64,000 nt of DNA from Tupaia tana (lineage: Eukaryota > Chordata > Mammalia > Scandentia > Tupaiidae): assembly GCA_026018925.1 (NCBI GenBank), contig JAKSZU010000029.1:14683778-14747777 (forward strand), written 5' to 3'. Under the pieces are notes generated by a model that saw only the letters and a list, made by a program, of their open reading frames with translations, made no database searches and was not told the DNA's origin. Shown piece by piece: positions 1 through 11,289 of this stretch (positions are counted from its first letter, which is position 1; every line of letters begins with the position of its first letter). The translations under genes and the position numbers were made by a program.

Positions 1-75
1 GAGTCCCAGATATGGTGGCTTGCTTTCTCACTCTCCCTGACTCAGGTCAAACTGAAATAAATCATTGTCATTAAA
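1..75 (+). mobile_element. Partial tRNA-derived SINE (short form), right half
   Basis: The window opens at the B-box side of a short-form SINE (gagtcccaga), followed by the 'ggtggcttgctttctcac' block, a CT-rich stretch and 'ggtcaaa'. The left half lies outside the window. Confidence 0.6.
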
Positions 76-88
76 ATAATAAAGTTAA

Positions 89-347
89 GAGACCAGCAGT
101 TAGCGTAATGGCTATGTCGCTGGACTCCCATGTAGTCGACCGCGGTTCGTGTCCCGGACCCAGTGGCTTAAACTCACGCTGGGCACATGTGCGTGCATGC
201 CCAAGATCCCAAGAGGAGAATGGAGGAGAAGGGATTGTGGCATGGCCATCCCCCCTGGAGGGTGATTTCTTACTTTCTGTCTCTCTGTCTCTCTATGTCT
301 GTCTGGCAAGCACACGTGCCCTATAACGAAACCTCTAAAAAAAATAA
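89..347 (+). mobile_element. tRNA-derived SINE, long form
   Basis: Full long-form copy: tRNA-like head (gaccagcagttagcgtaatg, an A-box-like start), B-box-like cgcggttcg, the body with gtgcgtgcatgcccaagatc, a CT-rich stretch and an A-rich tail. A near-perfect duplication of aaaataataaagttaa flanks it (about 73-88 and 348-363; one g/a change). It lies just downstream of the V2R stop codon. Confidence 0.85.
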
Positions 348-364
348 AAAATAATAAAATTAAA

Positions 365-736
365 TAAAGCAAGACCTTCCTAGAACAGAGAGAGAAGATA
401 CAAATCAATAAACCAGATATGGAAGTAAAGACATTATTCCTGACTATATAGAAGTAAAAAGCCTTCTAGGAGAACAAAATAAATACTAAATAATTAATAA
501 AATGTTGCCATTAATCAATACCCATTATGTAAGAAATACCCATTAATCTAAGATACCAATAATAGTTGAAAATATAATAACTGTCAAAGATTAGACACAT
601 ACATTTATTGTTTTAAAATTAATTTAAGAAGTCAGTAATTTTCAGTCACTTTATACTATGAGAATATAAAAATGGTATACTTTTAGTTCAAAACCCTAAA
701 ATTGTCATAGAGGCTTAAGACATAGAACCTTAGATT
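365..736. other. AT-rich 3' flank of the V2R gene
   Basis: AT-rich sequence with no coding signal. On the minus strand this is the 3'UTR side of the V2R gene. One AATAAA overlaps the stop codon and another lies near 604-609. Confidence 0.4.
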
Positions 737-1644
737 TTATTTGAAAACCCTTCTGTTTTTTAAAGCTTTCCAAGAGTTCTTATCAGGTCTTAACAGAATA
801 ATATAGCACTTGGGCACAAAGATACAGTCTAGAAGTCCTGTACTGGAGGCCAAAATGGAGAAGACTTCCACGGCCACCATGAACTTCCCTTTGGTGCTGT
901 GATAGACAGGGACAAATGTGACCCAGACACTGCAGAACACCAGCATGCTGAATGTGAGGAACTTGGCTTCATTGAATGTGTCAGGCAGATTCCTGGCCAG
1001 GAAAGCCACAGTGAAGCTCCTCAGAGCCAAGAAGCCAAGGTAGCCCAGGACACAGTAGAAGGCAGTGACTGAGCCCTTTTTGCACATGATGAGGAGGTTT
1101 CTGGGCTCAAAGTGTGAGTCTATGTCAAAGAAAGGGGGAGAGGTTCCCAGCCAGATTCCGTAGATAATCATTTGGAACAGGGAGCAAATGGGAATGACAG
1201 AGTTAGAAACCCCTGAGAGGAGCAAGCACCTCATTATTCTTCCAGGCTTCATGGCATTGAATGCCAGAATCACAGTAATGGTTTTGGCCAAAACAGTGGA
1301 AACAGCCACAGTGAACACAAGGCCAAATGCAACTTGTTGGAGGACACAGGTGGCTGTGTTAGGATGGCTAATGAAGAGCAAGGAGCAAAGAAAGCACAGC
1401 AGGAGGGAGATGAGCAGAATAAAGCTGAGAGCCTGGTTGTTGGCCTTGACAATGGGAGTGTCTCTGTGCTTCACAAAAACTCCCACAACTACAGCTGTGA
1501 GAACAAAAAAGCACAGAGCTATGCAGGCCATGGCTGTCCCCAAAGCATCTTCAAAATCCAGGAATGTCACAGGCTTGGGGAGGCAGTGAGTTTTTTCACT
1601 GTTTGGATACTCTTGAGCTGGGCACTGGACACTCTGCTTTGCAT
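737..1644 (-). CDS. V2R exon 6: seven-transmembrane domain
   Basis: Terminal exon, 302 codons plus stop, entirely open. The acceptor is ttttgtcaccag, and the exon starts in phase 1, completing the last codon of exon 5. It begins with the end of the cysteine-rich domain (VQCPAQEYPNSEKTHC), followed by seven hydrophobic segments (first about DALGTAMACIALCFFVL). Class C hallmarks include NLPDTFNEAKFLTFSML and, near the C-terminus, PKCYIILLRPDKN. The stop codon TAA is embedded in AATAAA. This is the best-preserved part of the gene and has no defects. Confidence 0.95.
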
Positions 1645-2197
1645 CTGGTGACAAAACAAAGATCCAGCAATTTAATTTTACAAATTGATTGTCATGTTGA
1701 AGGAAATGGTGACTTTTGTGTAATTTTCCACAGATGAATCTCCAAGATAATACCAAGATAAACCAAATTAAAAGCCTATGTTGATGACACTGGAAGAATT
1801 ATTTCAGCTTCAGGTGGCACCAAAGTGATTTAAAACTGGGTCTCAACATCTAAAGATCTTGGTTGGCCCATCTTGTGAAATGATACCATCAATTATGAGA
1901 ATTTATTCCAGATTTCTTCTCTACACTCTCTTCTGTTTTCCTTACAAGGAACTTTATATTTCTATGGCTTATCATATTTCTTCATCACAACAGAAATGAA
2001 TAATTTTTTTAATATTCAGATAACAAAAAAATCTCTTATTCTCCTGTAATATCCTAACTTCTAGCTCTACCCTAATTTCTATTGATTTTTTCTTGTATAT
2101 AGCATGACACATTGTGTACCTATTTTTCTTATTGTACCTTTTAATTTTTCTTTCAATTTTATCATAAATAGTCCTATGTAAATGTTGAAAACTGGTT
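1645..2197. other. V2R intron 5, proximal part
   Basis: AT-rich intron sequence next to the exon 6 acceptor. I see no other feature. Confidence 0.4.
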
Positions 2198-2470
2198 TAA
2201 TTTTTTTTTTTGGTAGAGGTTTTTGCCTTAGGGCATGTGTACTTGCCAGAGAGAGAGAGAAAGAGACAGACACAGTGAGAGAAAAAGTGAGAAATCACCC
2301 TCAGAGAGAATGGTCATGCTGCAAACTTTTTTTCTCCATTCTCTTCCCAGGATCTTGGGCATGTACACATACCTGCCCAGCAAGAGTTTCAAATCGCCAT
2401 GTTTGGGATTTGAACTGCATTTGGTCATGTTGGAGTTCAAAAGTAAATGACTATGACACCTGCAAGTCCC
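2198..2470 (-). mobile_element. Degenerate long-form SINE
   Basis: Reverse-strand copy: T-rich tail, then gaggtttttgcc, the purine-rich (ga)n block, gtgagaaatcaccctc and the gatcttgggcatg block. The tRNA-like end is worn. Confidence 0.6.
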
Positions 2471-2943
2471 AGAAAACTTTTTTAATTTATAACATTTAAA
2501 TCTTGAATGGAATTTGATTGCTCCTATATAGCTGTTGTTTGAGAAATTAGTATTATAATTATATGATAGAAAGATGGAATGTTCTTTTTGAGGTATCCAT
2601 TTATACACATTTGAAAGCATAGTTTGTAAATATCTTTTTCTTATTGAGAGGCTAGTAATATTTTTTGCCTTTATACATTATCTGGTTTCTGTTGGACATA
2701 CTTTTATTGTTATGTAGCAGGAAATCAGCCACAGAGATTATGGAAATTAATAAGTATGTCTGCATTTTAATTACTTTTTTTTTTTTTTAGAAAACTAGGT
2801 GGTATGTCTAATATTTACTCAAGTATTTATTTACTGTTGGTAATACTGAGGCAATATTATTGGGCTGTTGAAAAAATCATGACATATTTTTTCATAGAAA
2901 AGTAAAACAACTAAAATATATTGTGACTCTTACAACCCAATAT

Positions 2944-3226
2944 CTTCTCAAAGAATTACAGTGGGGGTCAGCAGGTGTCATGGCCGTAAAGATACTAGTG
3001 TGAGAAGATGATGGAAGAAGGAGAGTCTGAGGAAAGCCATTAAGGAGAAAAACAGAGAGGCAAGACATTTATGGGGCATAGAAATGAATTATTACTGGTT
3101 GATGATAACATGTAGAGTACCCCTAACTAGACTGGTGAGAAATGTATTCATGTAGGAACATTCACTTTACAAGTAATGTATAGTGATTGAATGTGTAAAA
3201 GAAATTAAAATAATACAAAAAAAAGG
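2944..3226 (+). mobile_element. 5'-truncated L1 3'UTR tail
   Basis: Contains the motif series seen at other L1 ends in this window (gaggcaagacatttatggg, gttgatgataacatgta, a tail with gaaattaaaataata and an A run). It parallels 9690-10236. No coding part remains. Confidence 0.6.
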
Positions 3227-3227
3227 T

Positions 3228-3350
3228 CTAGGCTCCCGCAAGAATTATTGCAGTTTGAGTCTCAGACATGGTCACTTGCTTTCTCCTTTTCCCTTCCTAA
3301 ATCTCTCTGGCTAGTGTGCATGACTTATAGCAAATTTTAATAATGATAAT
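3228..3350 (+). mobile_element. Degenerate SINE fragment
   Basis: B-box-like gtttgagtctcag followed by the acttgctttctcc block, CT-rich stretch and 'ctatagcaaa'-like end. The head is largely missing. Confidence 0.45.
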
Positions 3351-3594
3351 TATAGAATTAAATAAACAGTTCTTAGAAAAAAGGGAATTAGAATGATAAC
3401 TAATCACAATTTTTTCTTGTATTACCTATTTCTATTCCAAGAGTCAGCAGATATTTCAGACTTCTGTCTTGGGAATAGGTTTGGCACCCACATGAATGTG
3501 TTTATTTTTTTCTGGGTCCCAAACCCTTTCTTTCTCTATTCATTTTTTAATTTTTTAATATAATTATTTATTTAATTTTATTTTTCATTAATTT

Positions 3595-4380
3595 TAAAAT
3601 TTGCTCTAGGGTGATTGTGTTCAGCACAGAGAGACAGAGACAGAAAGAGAGACGGAAAGTGGAAAAGTAAGTGGCCAGGTCTGGGACTCAAATCATGGTC
3701 AGTCATGTGGGATTCCAGTATCTTATTAATCATGCTACCTACTGGCCCCTAATATTTATTTTAAAAATTACTTATTTAATTTAATTTGTTATTATTATTA
3801 TTAATTTTGTTTATTACTATCATAATCTTGTTTGCATTACATTGAATCACATATAACTTTACAGGGCATTATAATTCTTTTTCCAGAAAGAATACCATGC
3901 ATATCAGTCAATACAAAGACATTAAAATCCTCATCATTACCAAGTAGCTTTTTATTGTCTTTTTCAGATTATTATTATATCATTATTATTATTTTTATTT
4001 CGACCAGAGAGAGAGTAAAAGTGAGAAAAAAAGCCACCCAGTCCCAGACTCAAATCGCAGTCAGCCATGTGGCAGTCCAACACCCTTAGCCACCACGCCA
4101 CCTGCTGGCTCCATATTATTCATTTAAAAAAAATTGCTGGGAGACACATTCACTCACTAGAGAGAGACACCCAGAGAAAGAACTTGAGACAGCACCACCT
4201 CTGTAAAATGGTTATGCCACAATCCCTTCTGCACCATATTTTCCCTTTATCATTGTTTCACACAACATACAAACTCCTGGTGTATTTTCCAAGTAATCTG
4301 GTGGGAAGGCTCAAGTCACAATTTGGGTCATTCATGTGAGATTCAGTCACCTTAACCACCATGCCATGGGCTGTCTCCAT
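3595..4380 (-). mobile_element. Three degenerate minus-strand SINEs
   Basis: Short-form copies at about 3595-3752 and 3990-4112 show a (ga)n block, gtgagaaa, gactcaaatc, catgtgg-agtcca and a final ctggc. A longer copy lies at about 4127-4380. All are diverged. The spacer between them is AT-rich with no other feature. Confidence 0.55.
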
Positions 4381-4847
4381 ACCTCTATTTTTATTTCTTG
4401 TTTTACACACTCATTTGGTTTTGCAATTCATTCAAAAAAATATAAGCATTTTTTTCTTGGCATATTCTAACCTAAACATAAATATTAATTTTTACTAATA
4501 ATGAAAATCAAAATGATTTCTACTATTAGAATGCCTGAAATTGAATAATACTTATGGAAGAATTCAAACCATATTTATTCCTTATAGATTGGAAAAATGG
4601 AAGCATTTCTTATAACTTTCTATATTTTACAATTGCCGGTACCACATTTCCACATTTTACTTTGACAATTGTTTGATTTTATATTTTGTATGACAGCAAA
4701 TTTTGAGGTGCCTAAGTGTGAAATTTATTAAAATGTTGAGTCTTTAATCTTTAAACTATGTTTCTTTTTCTTCCTGCAATATAATTCAATATTCTGATAT
4801 TAGTCAGTTCTTTGTTCTTAATTGCACAGGCGTTTTATCATGGTTGA
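4381..4847. other. AT-rich intron sequence
   Basis: Part of V2R intron 5. I see no repeat or coding signal. Confidence 0.3.
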
Positions 4848-5105
4848 AAAAGTTTAAAATATTTTGGGACCAGCAGTGGGCATAATGGCTATATTGCTGG
4901 ACTCCCATGTAGACGACCACAGTTTGAGTCCTGGCCTTGGTGGCTTAAACTCATACCAGGTGCATGTGTATGCATGCCCAAGATCTCAAGAGGAGAATGG
5001 AGGAGAAGGGATTGCAGCATGGCCATCCCCCCTGGGGAGTGATTTCTCACTTTCTATCTCTCTGTTTCTCTTTGTCTTTCTGGTGAGAGCACATGCCCTA
5101 TAGCA

Positions 5106-5173
<68 letters not shown>

Positions 5174-5177
5174 AAAA

Positions 5178-5245
<68 letters not shown>

Positions 5246-5266
5246 AAAGAAAAAAGTTTAAAATAT
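4848..5266 (+). mobile_element. Long-form SINE with tail expanded to (GAAA)n
   Basis: SINE body at 4866-5103. The A-rich tail has grown into a pure (GAAA)n microsatellite at about 5104-5246 with one interruption near 5175. The element and microsatellite together are flanked by an 18-bp duplication, aaaagtttaaaatatttt (4848-4865 and about 5248-5265), which shows that the microsatellite arose from the SINE tail. Confidence 0.85.
5104..5246. repeat. (GAAA)n microsatellite
   Basis: About 35 tandem GAAA units on the plus strand, forming the tail of the SINE at 4866. Confidence 0.95.
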
Positions 5267-5592
5267 TTTTATAATAATTTATCTGTTATTATGTTGTGCT
5301 TATCATCTGGGTATAAAAGTGAGATTCAAAGTTTAAGGCACCCACAGGTCACCTTGATAATGACACATCTCTCATTTCATGACTAATGTGCTCCAGAATG
5401 AGATTTAAGATTGACAGTCTTACCCATTAAAGTGCAAGGGTATCCATTGAAAAATCATTTCAAAGTTGAGCCTAATAGAATGAGCATGACCAGATAACAG
5501 CTTACACAAAATAGGGTAGTAATAGTGTTTATAAAATAAATATGCCAAATCAATGAATATGTGAATGAAGAACAGTGGTTCTCTATGATTCA

Positions 5593-5596
<4 letters not shown>

Positions 5597-5633
<37 letters not shown>
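5597..5633. repeat. (TG)n microsatellite
   Basis: About 18 TG units, followed by a (GA)n-rich stretch that leads into a minus-strand SINE. Confidence 0.95.
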
Positions 5634-5639
<6 letters not shown>

Positions 5640-5659
5640 GAGAGAGAAAGAGAAAGAGA

Positions 5660-5885
5660 GAGAGTTTTGCTATAGGGCAAGTGTGTTCAGCAGAGAGATA
5701 GAAAGTGAGAAATCACCTTCCAGGTGAGATGGCTTTGCCACAGTCTCTTATTTTACTTTCTGTTCTGGAGATTTTGGGCACACATGCACATGCACCTAGC
5801 ATGACTCAAGAGTCAGGATTGGGAATTAGACTACAGTCAGCCACATGGGATAGTGCCTTCACCACCGCATCACCTTCTGGTCCCC
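5660..5885 (-). mobile_element. Degenerate long-form SINE
   Basis: Reverse copy: gagttttgctatagggcaag, purine block, gagaaatcacct, ttttgggcacac, catgggatagtgc and a terminal ctggtcccc. It lies 80 bp downstream (minus strand) of V2R exon 5. Confidence 0.65.
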
Positions 5886-5964
5886 ATGTTTTGTTTCTAA
5901 TAGTAACAGTTTTACTTTTATCAAGCAATAATAGGGAATATGAATCTAGTTATATATTTCATAC

Positions 5965-6088
5965 TTGTTTGATTTGAAATGCCTGACTCTGGGCACAAGA
6001 CACAAATAAAGCAGCAAACAGGTCTTCCTTCTTGGGGAAGTTTTTGAAATCCAGGAACACAGCTGCGACTACACACAGATTCAGGAGT
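5965..6088 (-). CDS. V2R exon 5: cysteine-rich linker
   Basis: A 124-nt exon, the usual size for this V2R exon. Acceptor ttttctgctcag, donor caaacaa|gtatga. The translation carries the cysteine pattern VCSRSCVPGF, PVCCFIC and LCPESGISNQT, the linker between the ligand domain and the membrane domain. It enters in phase 0 from exon 4 and leaves in phase 1, which fits exon 6. Reading it in another frame gives an unrelated open stretch that I rejected. Confidence 0.93.
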
Positions 6089-6261
6089 CTGAGCAGAAAA
6101 GAGAATTATTAGTCATAATCATATATGTTATAAACTGTTTTGATGAGATGTATATTTTTCTCCACTTTGGATAACTATTGCCTTTAATAGTTCAATGCTG
6201 TGTATCATTTAAACTCCCATTACATTGATATTAGTTAGGTTTTAATTGTTTTGTTTTAGAG

Positions 6262-6722
6262 AGAGATTTTTTGCTATAGGGTACATAAAGTTGCGAGAGA
6301 GACAGAGAAAGTGAGAAAACACTCCTGGTGTGATTTCCACACTGCAATCCATTCTTTATTGTCTTGTCAGGATTTGAGGCAACCATGAAAATATGCCAGA
6401 CATGAGTTTTAAGTCTCTAGTTCTAGGACTCAAACTGCAGTCAGCCATGTGGGAGTCCAGAACTTAACCACTATGCTACCCTTACAAAGACTTATAATGA
6501 AGAACTAGTATGCTTCCCTTTGTTCTTTATGTATTATTACTATTTTTCAATTTTTGCAAAAAATATTTACTTAACCATATTTATTATTACTATTATTTTA
6601 AAATATGAACAGAAATAGAGAGAAGAAGGCAAAGTGAGAAAGCAAGCCACAGATCCGGGACAAGAACTGTGGTCAAGCATGTGAGAGTCCAGTGCTTTAA
6701 CCATCATGTCATCAGCCTGCCC
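6262..6722 (-). mobile_element. Two degenerate minus-strand SINEs
   Basis: A long-form copy lies at about 6262-6482 (agattttttgctatagggtac, gtgagaaaacactcc, gactcaaactgcagtcagcc) and a short-form copy at about 6600-6722. Both are strongly diverged. Confidence 0.55.
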
Positions 6723-7115
6723 ATTTTATGTATTATTTGCCAAATATCTCCAATGTACCTAATTACTGTACCCCATACATATCTAAAATAATCCCTGTGT
6801 CATTCTCTTCTCTTATGTAATCACTTTCTTCAAAACAATCTCAATGCAGGTTTTACAAGGTAAATATTCTGAAAAGCTGTGTTCACAAGAAGATTTATAC
6901 TAGGTCCTCATATCTGGTTGTGTAGAAAATTTTTGCTTCTAGATTTTAAAATATCTAATATGATATGTAGGTACACAATAGAAAGTTAACTTAAATCTCA
7001 TGTGCCAGCAGAATGATAAGAATGTGTTTAATCCACTTCTGGACTCTGACGTTAGTAAAGCACTCTTTTCATATGTAAACACAATATATGTGTGAAGCAT
7101 GATTGTTATATAAAC
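6723..7115. other. Intron sequence without visible features
   Basis: Part of V2R intron 4. AT-rich. No repeat or exon recognised. Confidence 0.3.
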
Positions 7116-7117
7116 CT

Positions 7118-7392
7118 TTTTTAAAAAGATTTTTGCCTTAGGTTGTGTGCAGTCATGAGAGAGAGAAAGAGAGAGAAAGAAAGAAACAGAGACCCTGAGA
7201 GAGAAAGTGAGAAATTAGCCCACAGAGGGAATGGCCACATCTCAATCAATTCTCCTCCATCTCCTCCCAGTATGTGGGTCATGAATGCACATGCACTCAG
7301 TATGAGGTTGTAGATAGCAGGTCCAAGACTCAAACTGCAGTCAGTCATGTGGGAGTTGAGCATTGTAACTACTACATTATCTGCTGGCCCCT
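7118..7392 (-). mobile_element. Degenerate long-form SINE
   Basis: Reverse copy with aaagatttttgccttagg, a long (ga)n block, gtgagaaattagccc and catgtgggagttgagc, ending in ctggcccc. Confidence 0.6.
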
Positions 7393-7477
7393 GTTGTATA
7401 AATCTTCTGCCTCATCTAATTGGCTAAGATTATAGTCAATGCGTTGAGATGTTTAGTACAACAAAGAATAATATTCA

Positions 7478-7665
7478 AGAGGCTGGCAGGTGGTGGGGTG
7501 GATAAGGCAATCGATTCTCATATGGCAAACTATGGTTTGACCCCTGGATCCATTGACTGGCTTTCACATTCTCTGTGTCTCTCTCTCAATCTCTCTCTCT
7601 CTCTCTCTCATCAAATTGAAGAAGGCTAATAATAAATAACAAATTAAATAAGTAATTCTTAAAAA
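7478..7665 (+). mobile_element. Short-form SINE
   Basis: aggctggcaggtggtggggtgg head, gataaggcaatcgattctcatatggc, ggtttgacccc B-box remnant and a (ct)n block ending at atcaaattgaa. Confidence 0.6.
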
Positions 7666-7856
7666 ATGGTATGCAACATGACAAGAGGAAATGTGAATGG
7701 TATCTACAAAAACATCAATGGTATTTTAATCTGTACTCTCCTTGTGTTTATAGAATGTCAATATAGAAGAAGGACTTTGTTGACGAATGATAAAGGATTT
7801 CCGGATATATAGAGGAATTTTTATAGATACACACAAACTCACACACACACACTTTC

Positions 7857-7861
<5 letters not shown>

Positions 7862-7938
<77 letters not shown>

Positions 7939-7940
7939 GA
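7862..7940. repeat. (TA)n microsatellite
   Basis: Long alternating TA tract with a few C or G interruptions, preceded by a short (CA)n run. Confidence 0.95.
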
Positions 7941-8129
7941 AAGTCGTGTGCTCTACAAACATAGAAGACAATTTAGTCAATGATGAAAAGCATACATGAT
8001 AGTGATCCCATAAGATAATAGATTAGACCATAAAAATTTCATGTGCATGTTCAGTATCATCTAGGTTTGTGTAAGTGCAATCTATTATGTTCACACAATG
8101 ACAAACTTTCCTAAAAATGCATTTCTTGG

Positions 8130-8390
8130 GGACCAGCAGATGGCGCACTGTTCATGTTGTTGGACTTCCACATGGCTAAGTGCAGTTTAAGTCCCAGATC
8201 TGGCAGCTTGAATCTTACCGGATGAATGTGCATGTGAGCTCAAAATTTTGAGAGGAGAATGGAGGAAAAGGGATTGTAGCATGGTCATCTCCTCATTTCT
8301 AGCTTTTTATCTTTTTCTTTCTCTGGCAAGCACACATGACCTACTGCAAAAATCTATCTAAAATAAAAATTAAATTGTTAAATAAAAAAT
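8130..8390 (+). mobile_element. Long-form SINE
   Basis: ggggaccagcagatggcgca head, gttggacttccacatggc, cagtttaagtcccag, body and ctactgcaaaaatc end, with an AT-rich tail. Moderately diverged. Confidence 0.7.
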
Positions 8391-8493
8391 GCATTTATCC
8401 CATTAAACAGTGTTCAACTACGTTTTCAAATTCATTACCACACTGGTTTTAATTGAACTGCTGCTTGAACAAACATAAAAAAAAACAAATCAG

Positions 8494-8752
8494 GAGACCA
8501 GCAGTTAGCGTAATGGCTATGTCGCTGAACTCCCATGTAGTTGACCGCGATTTGAGTCCTGGACCCTTGGCTTAAACTCACACTGTATGCGTGTGCGTGC
8601 GTGCCCAAGATCCCGAGAGGAGAATGGAGGAGAAGGGATTGCGGTGTGGCCATTCTCCCTGGGAAGCGATTTCTCACTTTCTATCTCTCTGTCTCTGTCT
8701 TTCTGGGAACACACACGCCCTATTGAAAAAAACTCTAAAAAAGAAAAGAAAG
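8494..8752 (+). mobile_element. Long-form SINE
   Basis: Well-preserved copy with perfect aaaacaaatcag duplications (8482-8493 and 8753-8764). Confidence 0.85.
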
Positions 8753-8764
8753 AAAACAAATCAG

Positions 8765-9320
8765 CATATAAAAAAACAGATGTTAAAGTGGTTAGATATG
8801 GAGGATCTATTTCTGAGTGAAGTAAGCCAGGCTATGAAAGAAAGATATTGTATTTATCTACTTAATATATACTGACTATCTGCACTCTATGGTAGACAGC
8901 AATATATTGGAGGACATAAAAGCAGTGAAAGTACTTATTGAGGATAAGACAGTGTGGAATGGGGGAGTGAAGAGAAGAGGATAGAGAAAGGTAGCAAGAG
9001 AACAAATAGAGAGGCAGGATGTCAGTGGGAAACAGATATGGTTTATTACCTGTTGATGACATGTATAGTATTCTCAAATGGATTCATCTGAGAAGTATTT
9101 CATGATTGGTAAAGTGTTTTTACAAGCAAAATGAGAAATAGTGATTTACTGTTTAAAAAAATAATTGAAATAATAATAATAATGATTGGGGAAAACAATG
9201 AAAAGATATTGAATGATGAAAAGCAATGTAATACACTATAAAGTTATACGCAATCCAATGTAATATAAACAAGATTATGATGATAATAAAAAATAAATAA
9301 ACAAAAATAAATAAAAAATA
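8765..9320 (+). mobile_element. 5'-truncated L1 3' end
   Basis: Begins in the last codons of L1 ORF2 (gaggatctatttctgagtga, matching the same stretch at 49379) and runs through the 3'UTR to an A-rich tail (aataaaaaataaataa). No full ORF. Confidence 0.8.
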
Positions 9321-9434
9321 AATTTAAAAGAATGTATGTAAAGTCACATAGTATAAAGTCAGAATTAAAAAGGTAGATTTTAAAAAATAATTTGTATTTA
9401 TACTGAAGTTAGAGTTTAATTAATTTTTCTTTAG

Positions 9435-9685
9435 GTGTGTGCCATAGGTCATCGGCTATCACCAGAGAGGGATCCAAACAGAAAAACAATAAGTGAGAGA
9501 AATTAATCCTCAGAATCTTGGTCATGCCTTAAACACTTTTCCCCCATTATTCTCTCAGGATTTTGGGCATACATGCACATATGCATGCAAGGCATAATTT
9601 TCAAGTCACCAGATCCAGAACACAAAATCATGGTTGGCCATGTGAGAACTCAGCTTCTTTACCACTACAGCACCTGCTGGCTTGT
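9435..9685 (-). mobile_element. Degenerate long-form SINE
   Basis: Reverse copy recognisable by gagaaattaatcctc, ggattttgggcatacatgc, catgtgagaactcagc and a terminal ctggc. Confidence 0.5.
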
Positions 9686-9689
9686 GAAA

Positions 9690-10560
9690 GGCAAATTGAA
9701 TGTTAAGTTAGTGTGGAAAGTGGGTGGAAAAAGGAGCAGAATGTGAGGAAAGACATTCAGGACAAAAATAGAAAGGCAAGACATTTATGGGACACAGAAA
9801 TGCAATACTAATTGTTGATGATAACATGTATAGTATCCCCAACTGGATTTATGTGAAATGTATTCATGTTGAAAAATTAACTTTATGGGAACCAGCAGTT
9901 AGCGTAATGGCTATGTCACTGGACTCCCACGTAGTTGACCGCGGTTCACGTCCCGGACCCAGTGGCTTAAAACTCACGCCGGATGCGTGTGCGTGCGTGC
10001 CCAAGATCCCAAGAGGAGAATGGAAGAGAAGGGATTGCAGCGTGACCATCCCCCCTGGGGGGTGATTTCTCGCTTTCTGTCTCTATGTTTCTCTCTGTCT
10101 GTCTGGCGAGCGCATGCGCCCTAAAGCAAAAATATCTCTCCAAACAAAAAAAAAAAAAAAAAGAAAAAGAAAAATTAACTTTATAAGCTAAGTATAGTGA
10201 TTTAATGTATAAAAGAAATTAAAATAAAATAAAATACATGAATGTCTACACTTATAGTATAAACTGAAAGATTGGTAATTATAGTAGCATGGAGTGCAAC
10301 TGTAGATACTACAGATAGTAAGGATAGGGATAATATTAAAGTCAGTATTAGAGGAGGAGGAAAACAGAGGGGAAAAAAGTACATATAACTGACACAAAAA
10401 TAAAAAGCTATTTCTGATGACAATGTAAACGGCAATGTCTTTTTCTTGTCTAATATACACTGTATTCATGCTAGGAAAAGTCATGTTGTACACTGTAAAA
10501 GGTATAGTGATTAAACATAAATAAAAATTAAAAATATTGGAAAACAAAAACAGCACACAT
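9690..10560 (+). mobile_element. L1 3'UTR tails split by a SINE
   Basis: An L1 tail (9690-9887) continues after the inserted SINE at 10167-10236. A second, related tail module follows at about 10240-10560; it resembles 61,310-61,600 (tgatgacaatgtaaacggca, tgtattcatgctaggaaaa). Confidence 0.6.
9888..10166 (+). mobile_element. Long-form SINE inside an L1 tail
   Basis: Young-looking copy with a pure A tail, flanked by perfect gaaaaattaactttat duplications (about 9872-9887 and 10169-10184). It interrupts the L1 3'UTR. Confidence 0.9.
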
Positions 10561-10640
10561 AAAAGGGTAGTCACACAATTTCATTTCAGGACTCTGTTCG
10601 GATACCTCTGTGTATATTTAACATTGAAATGACATCATAC

Positions 10641-10865
10641 CTCCTTGAAACTAACAGGCCAGTTTATCATATCTTCATTGATGACCAAGCCTTGATCATG
10701 GGTGCTCCTGTAGACAAAATCTCCTCCTTTAGCCAACAGCAAACTGCCATTAGAAAATCTCACAAGATTGTGGATATCATACTGTATTGTTTTTCTTTTT
10801 CCATCCAGGGGCTTGTTGTACCCAATGCTGTTTGTCAAATGGCTTTTCCTCAGAAATGGATGAAG
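10641..10865 (-). CDS. V2R exon 4
   Basis: 75 codons, phase 0 at both ends. Acceptor cccttgatgcag, donor caaggag|gtatga. The product LHPFLRKSHLTNS through QYDIHNLVRF to INEDMINWPVSFKE is the classic V2R exon 4, the C-terminal part of the Venus-flytrap domain. It is fully open with intact splice sites. Confidence 0.93.
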
Positions 10866-11285
10866 CTGCATCAAGGGCAGGATTTACAAATTAGGACTGC
10901 ATTAAATGTAGAGGTTCGACAGTCCATATCTATCAAGTAATCCTTCTATTTTATCATCTCTACCCTTTTTTGTAGAAGCTCAATATGGATTGAGTTGTCA
11001 CCAGTTCTGTAGTCATGTGAGATGTACTCTCGTTTTTCTTTCTAAAAACAATGGAGGAGTGGTTGTAGCTCATAAGAAAAATTCTAGAATGTTTCCCAAA
11101 GAGTGATTTGTACATGAACTTTCATAAAACCCAGACTAACAAAATCTGGCTTGGAATAATTAGAGGCTAAACTTGGTCATTCTTAAAGGGCACGTATGGG
11201 CCCATCCAGTGAGTGGTGTGATTAAAGTGGCTGAATCACTAATCGCTAAGCCAGCATATTTGTTTCTGTACCTGTTGCTTACAAA
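10866..11285. other. V2R intron 3 sequence without visible features
   Basis: No recognisable repeat or exon. Confidence 0.3.
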
Positions 11286-11289
11286 ACAC

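Noticed and set aside
89..165. tRNA gene at SINE heads
   Set aside because: The heads have A- and B-box-like motifs, but no cloverleaf that I can close, and they are followed by SINE body and tail.
1188..1651. Plus-strand frames over V2R exon 6
   Set aside because: Antisense shadows of the receptor exon.
5093..5386. Lys/Glu/Arg repeat protein frame
   Set aside because: It is the (GAAA)n microsatellite in the SINE tail.
5965..6088. Alternative reading of V2R exon 5 as VFLDFKNFPKKEDLFAALFV
   Set aside because: The neighbouring frame gives the V2R cysteine pattern with correct splice sites, phase and the typical 124-nt length.
7787..7999. Ile/Tyr repeat frame
   Set aside because: It is the (TA)n microsatellite.
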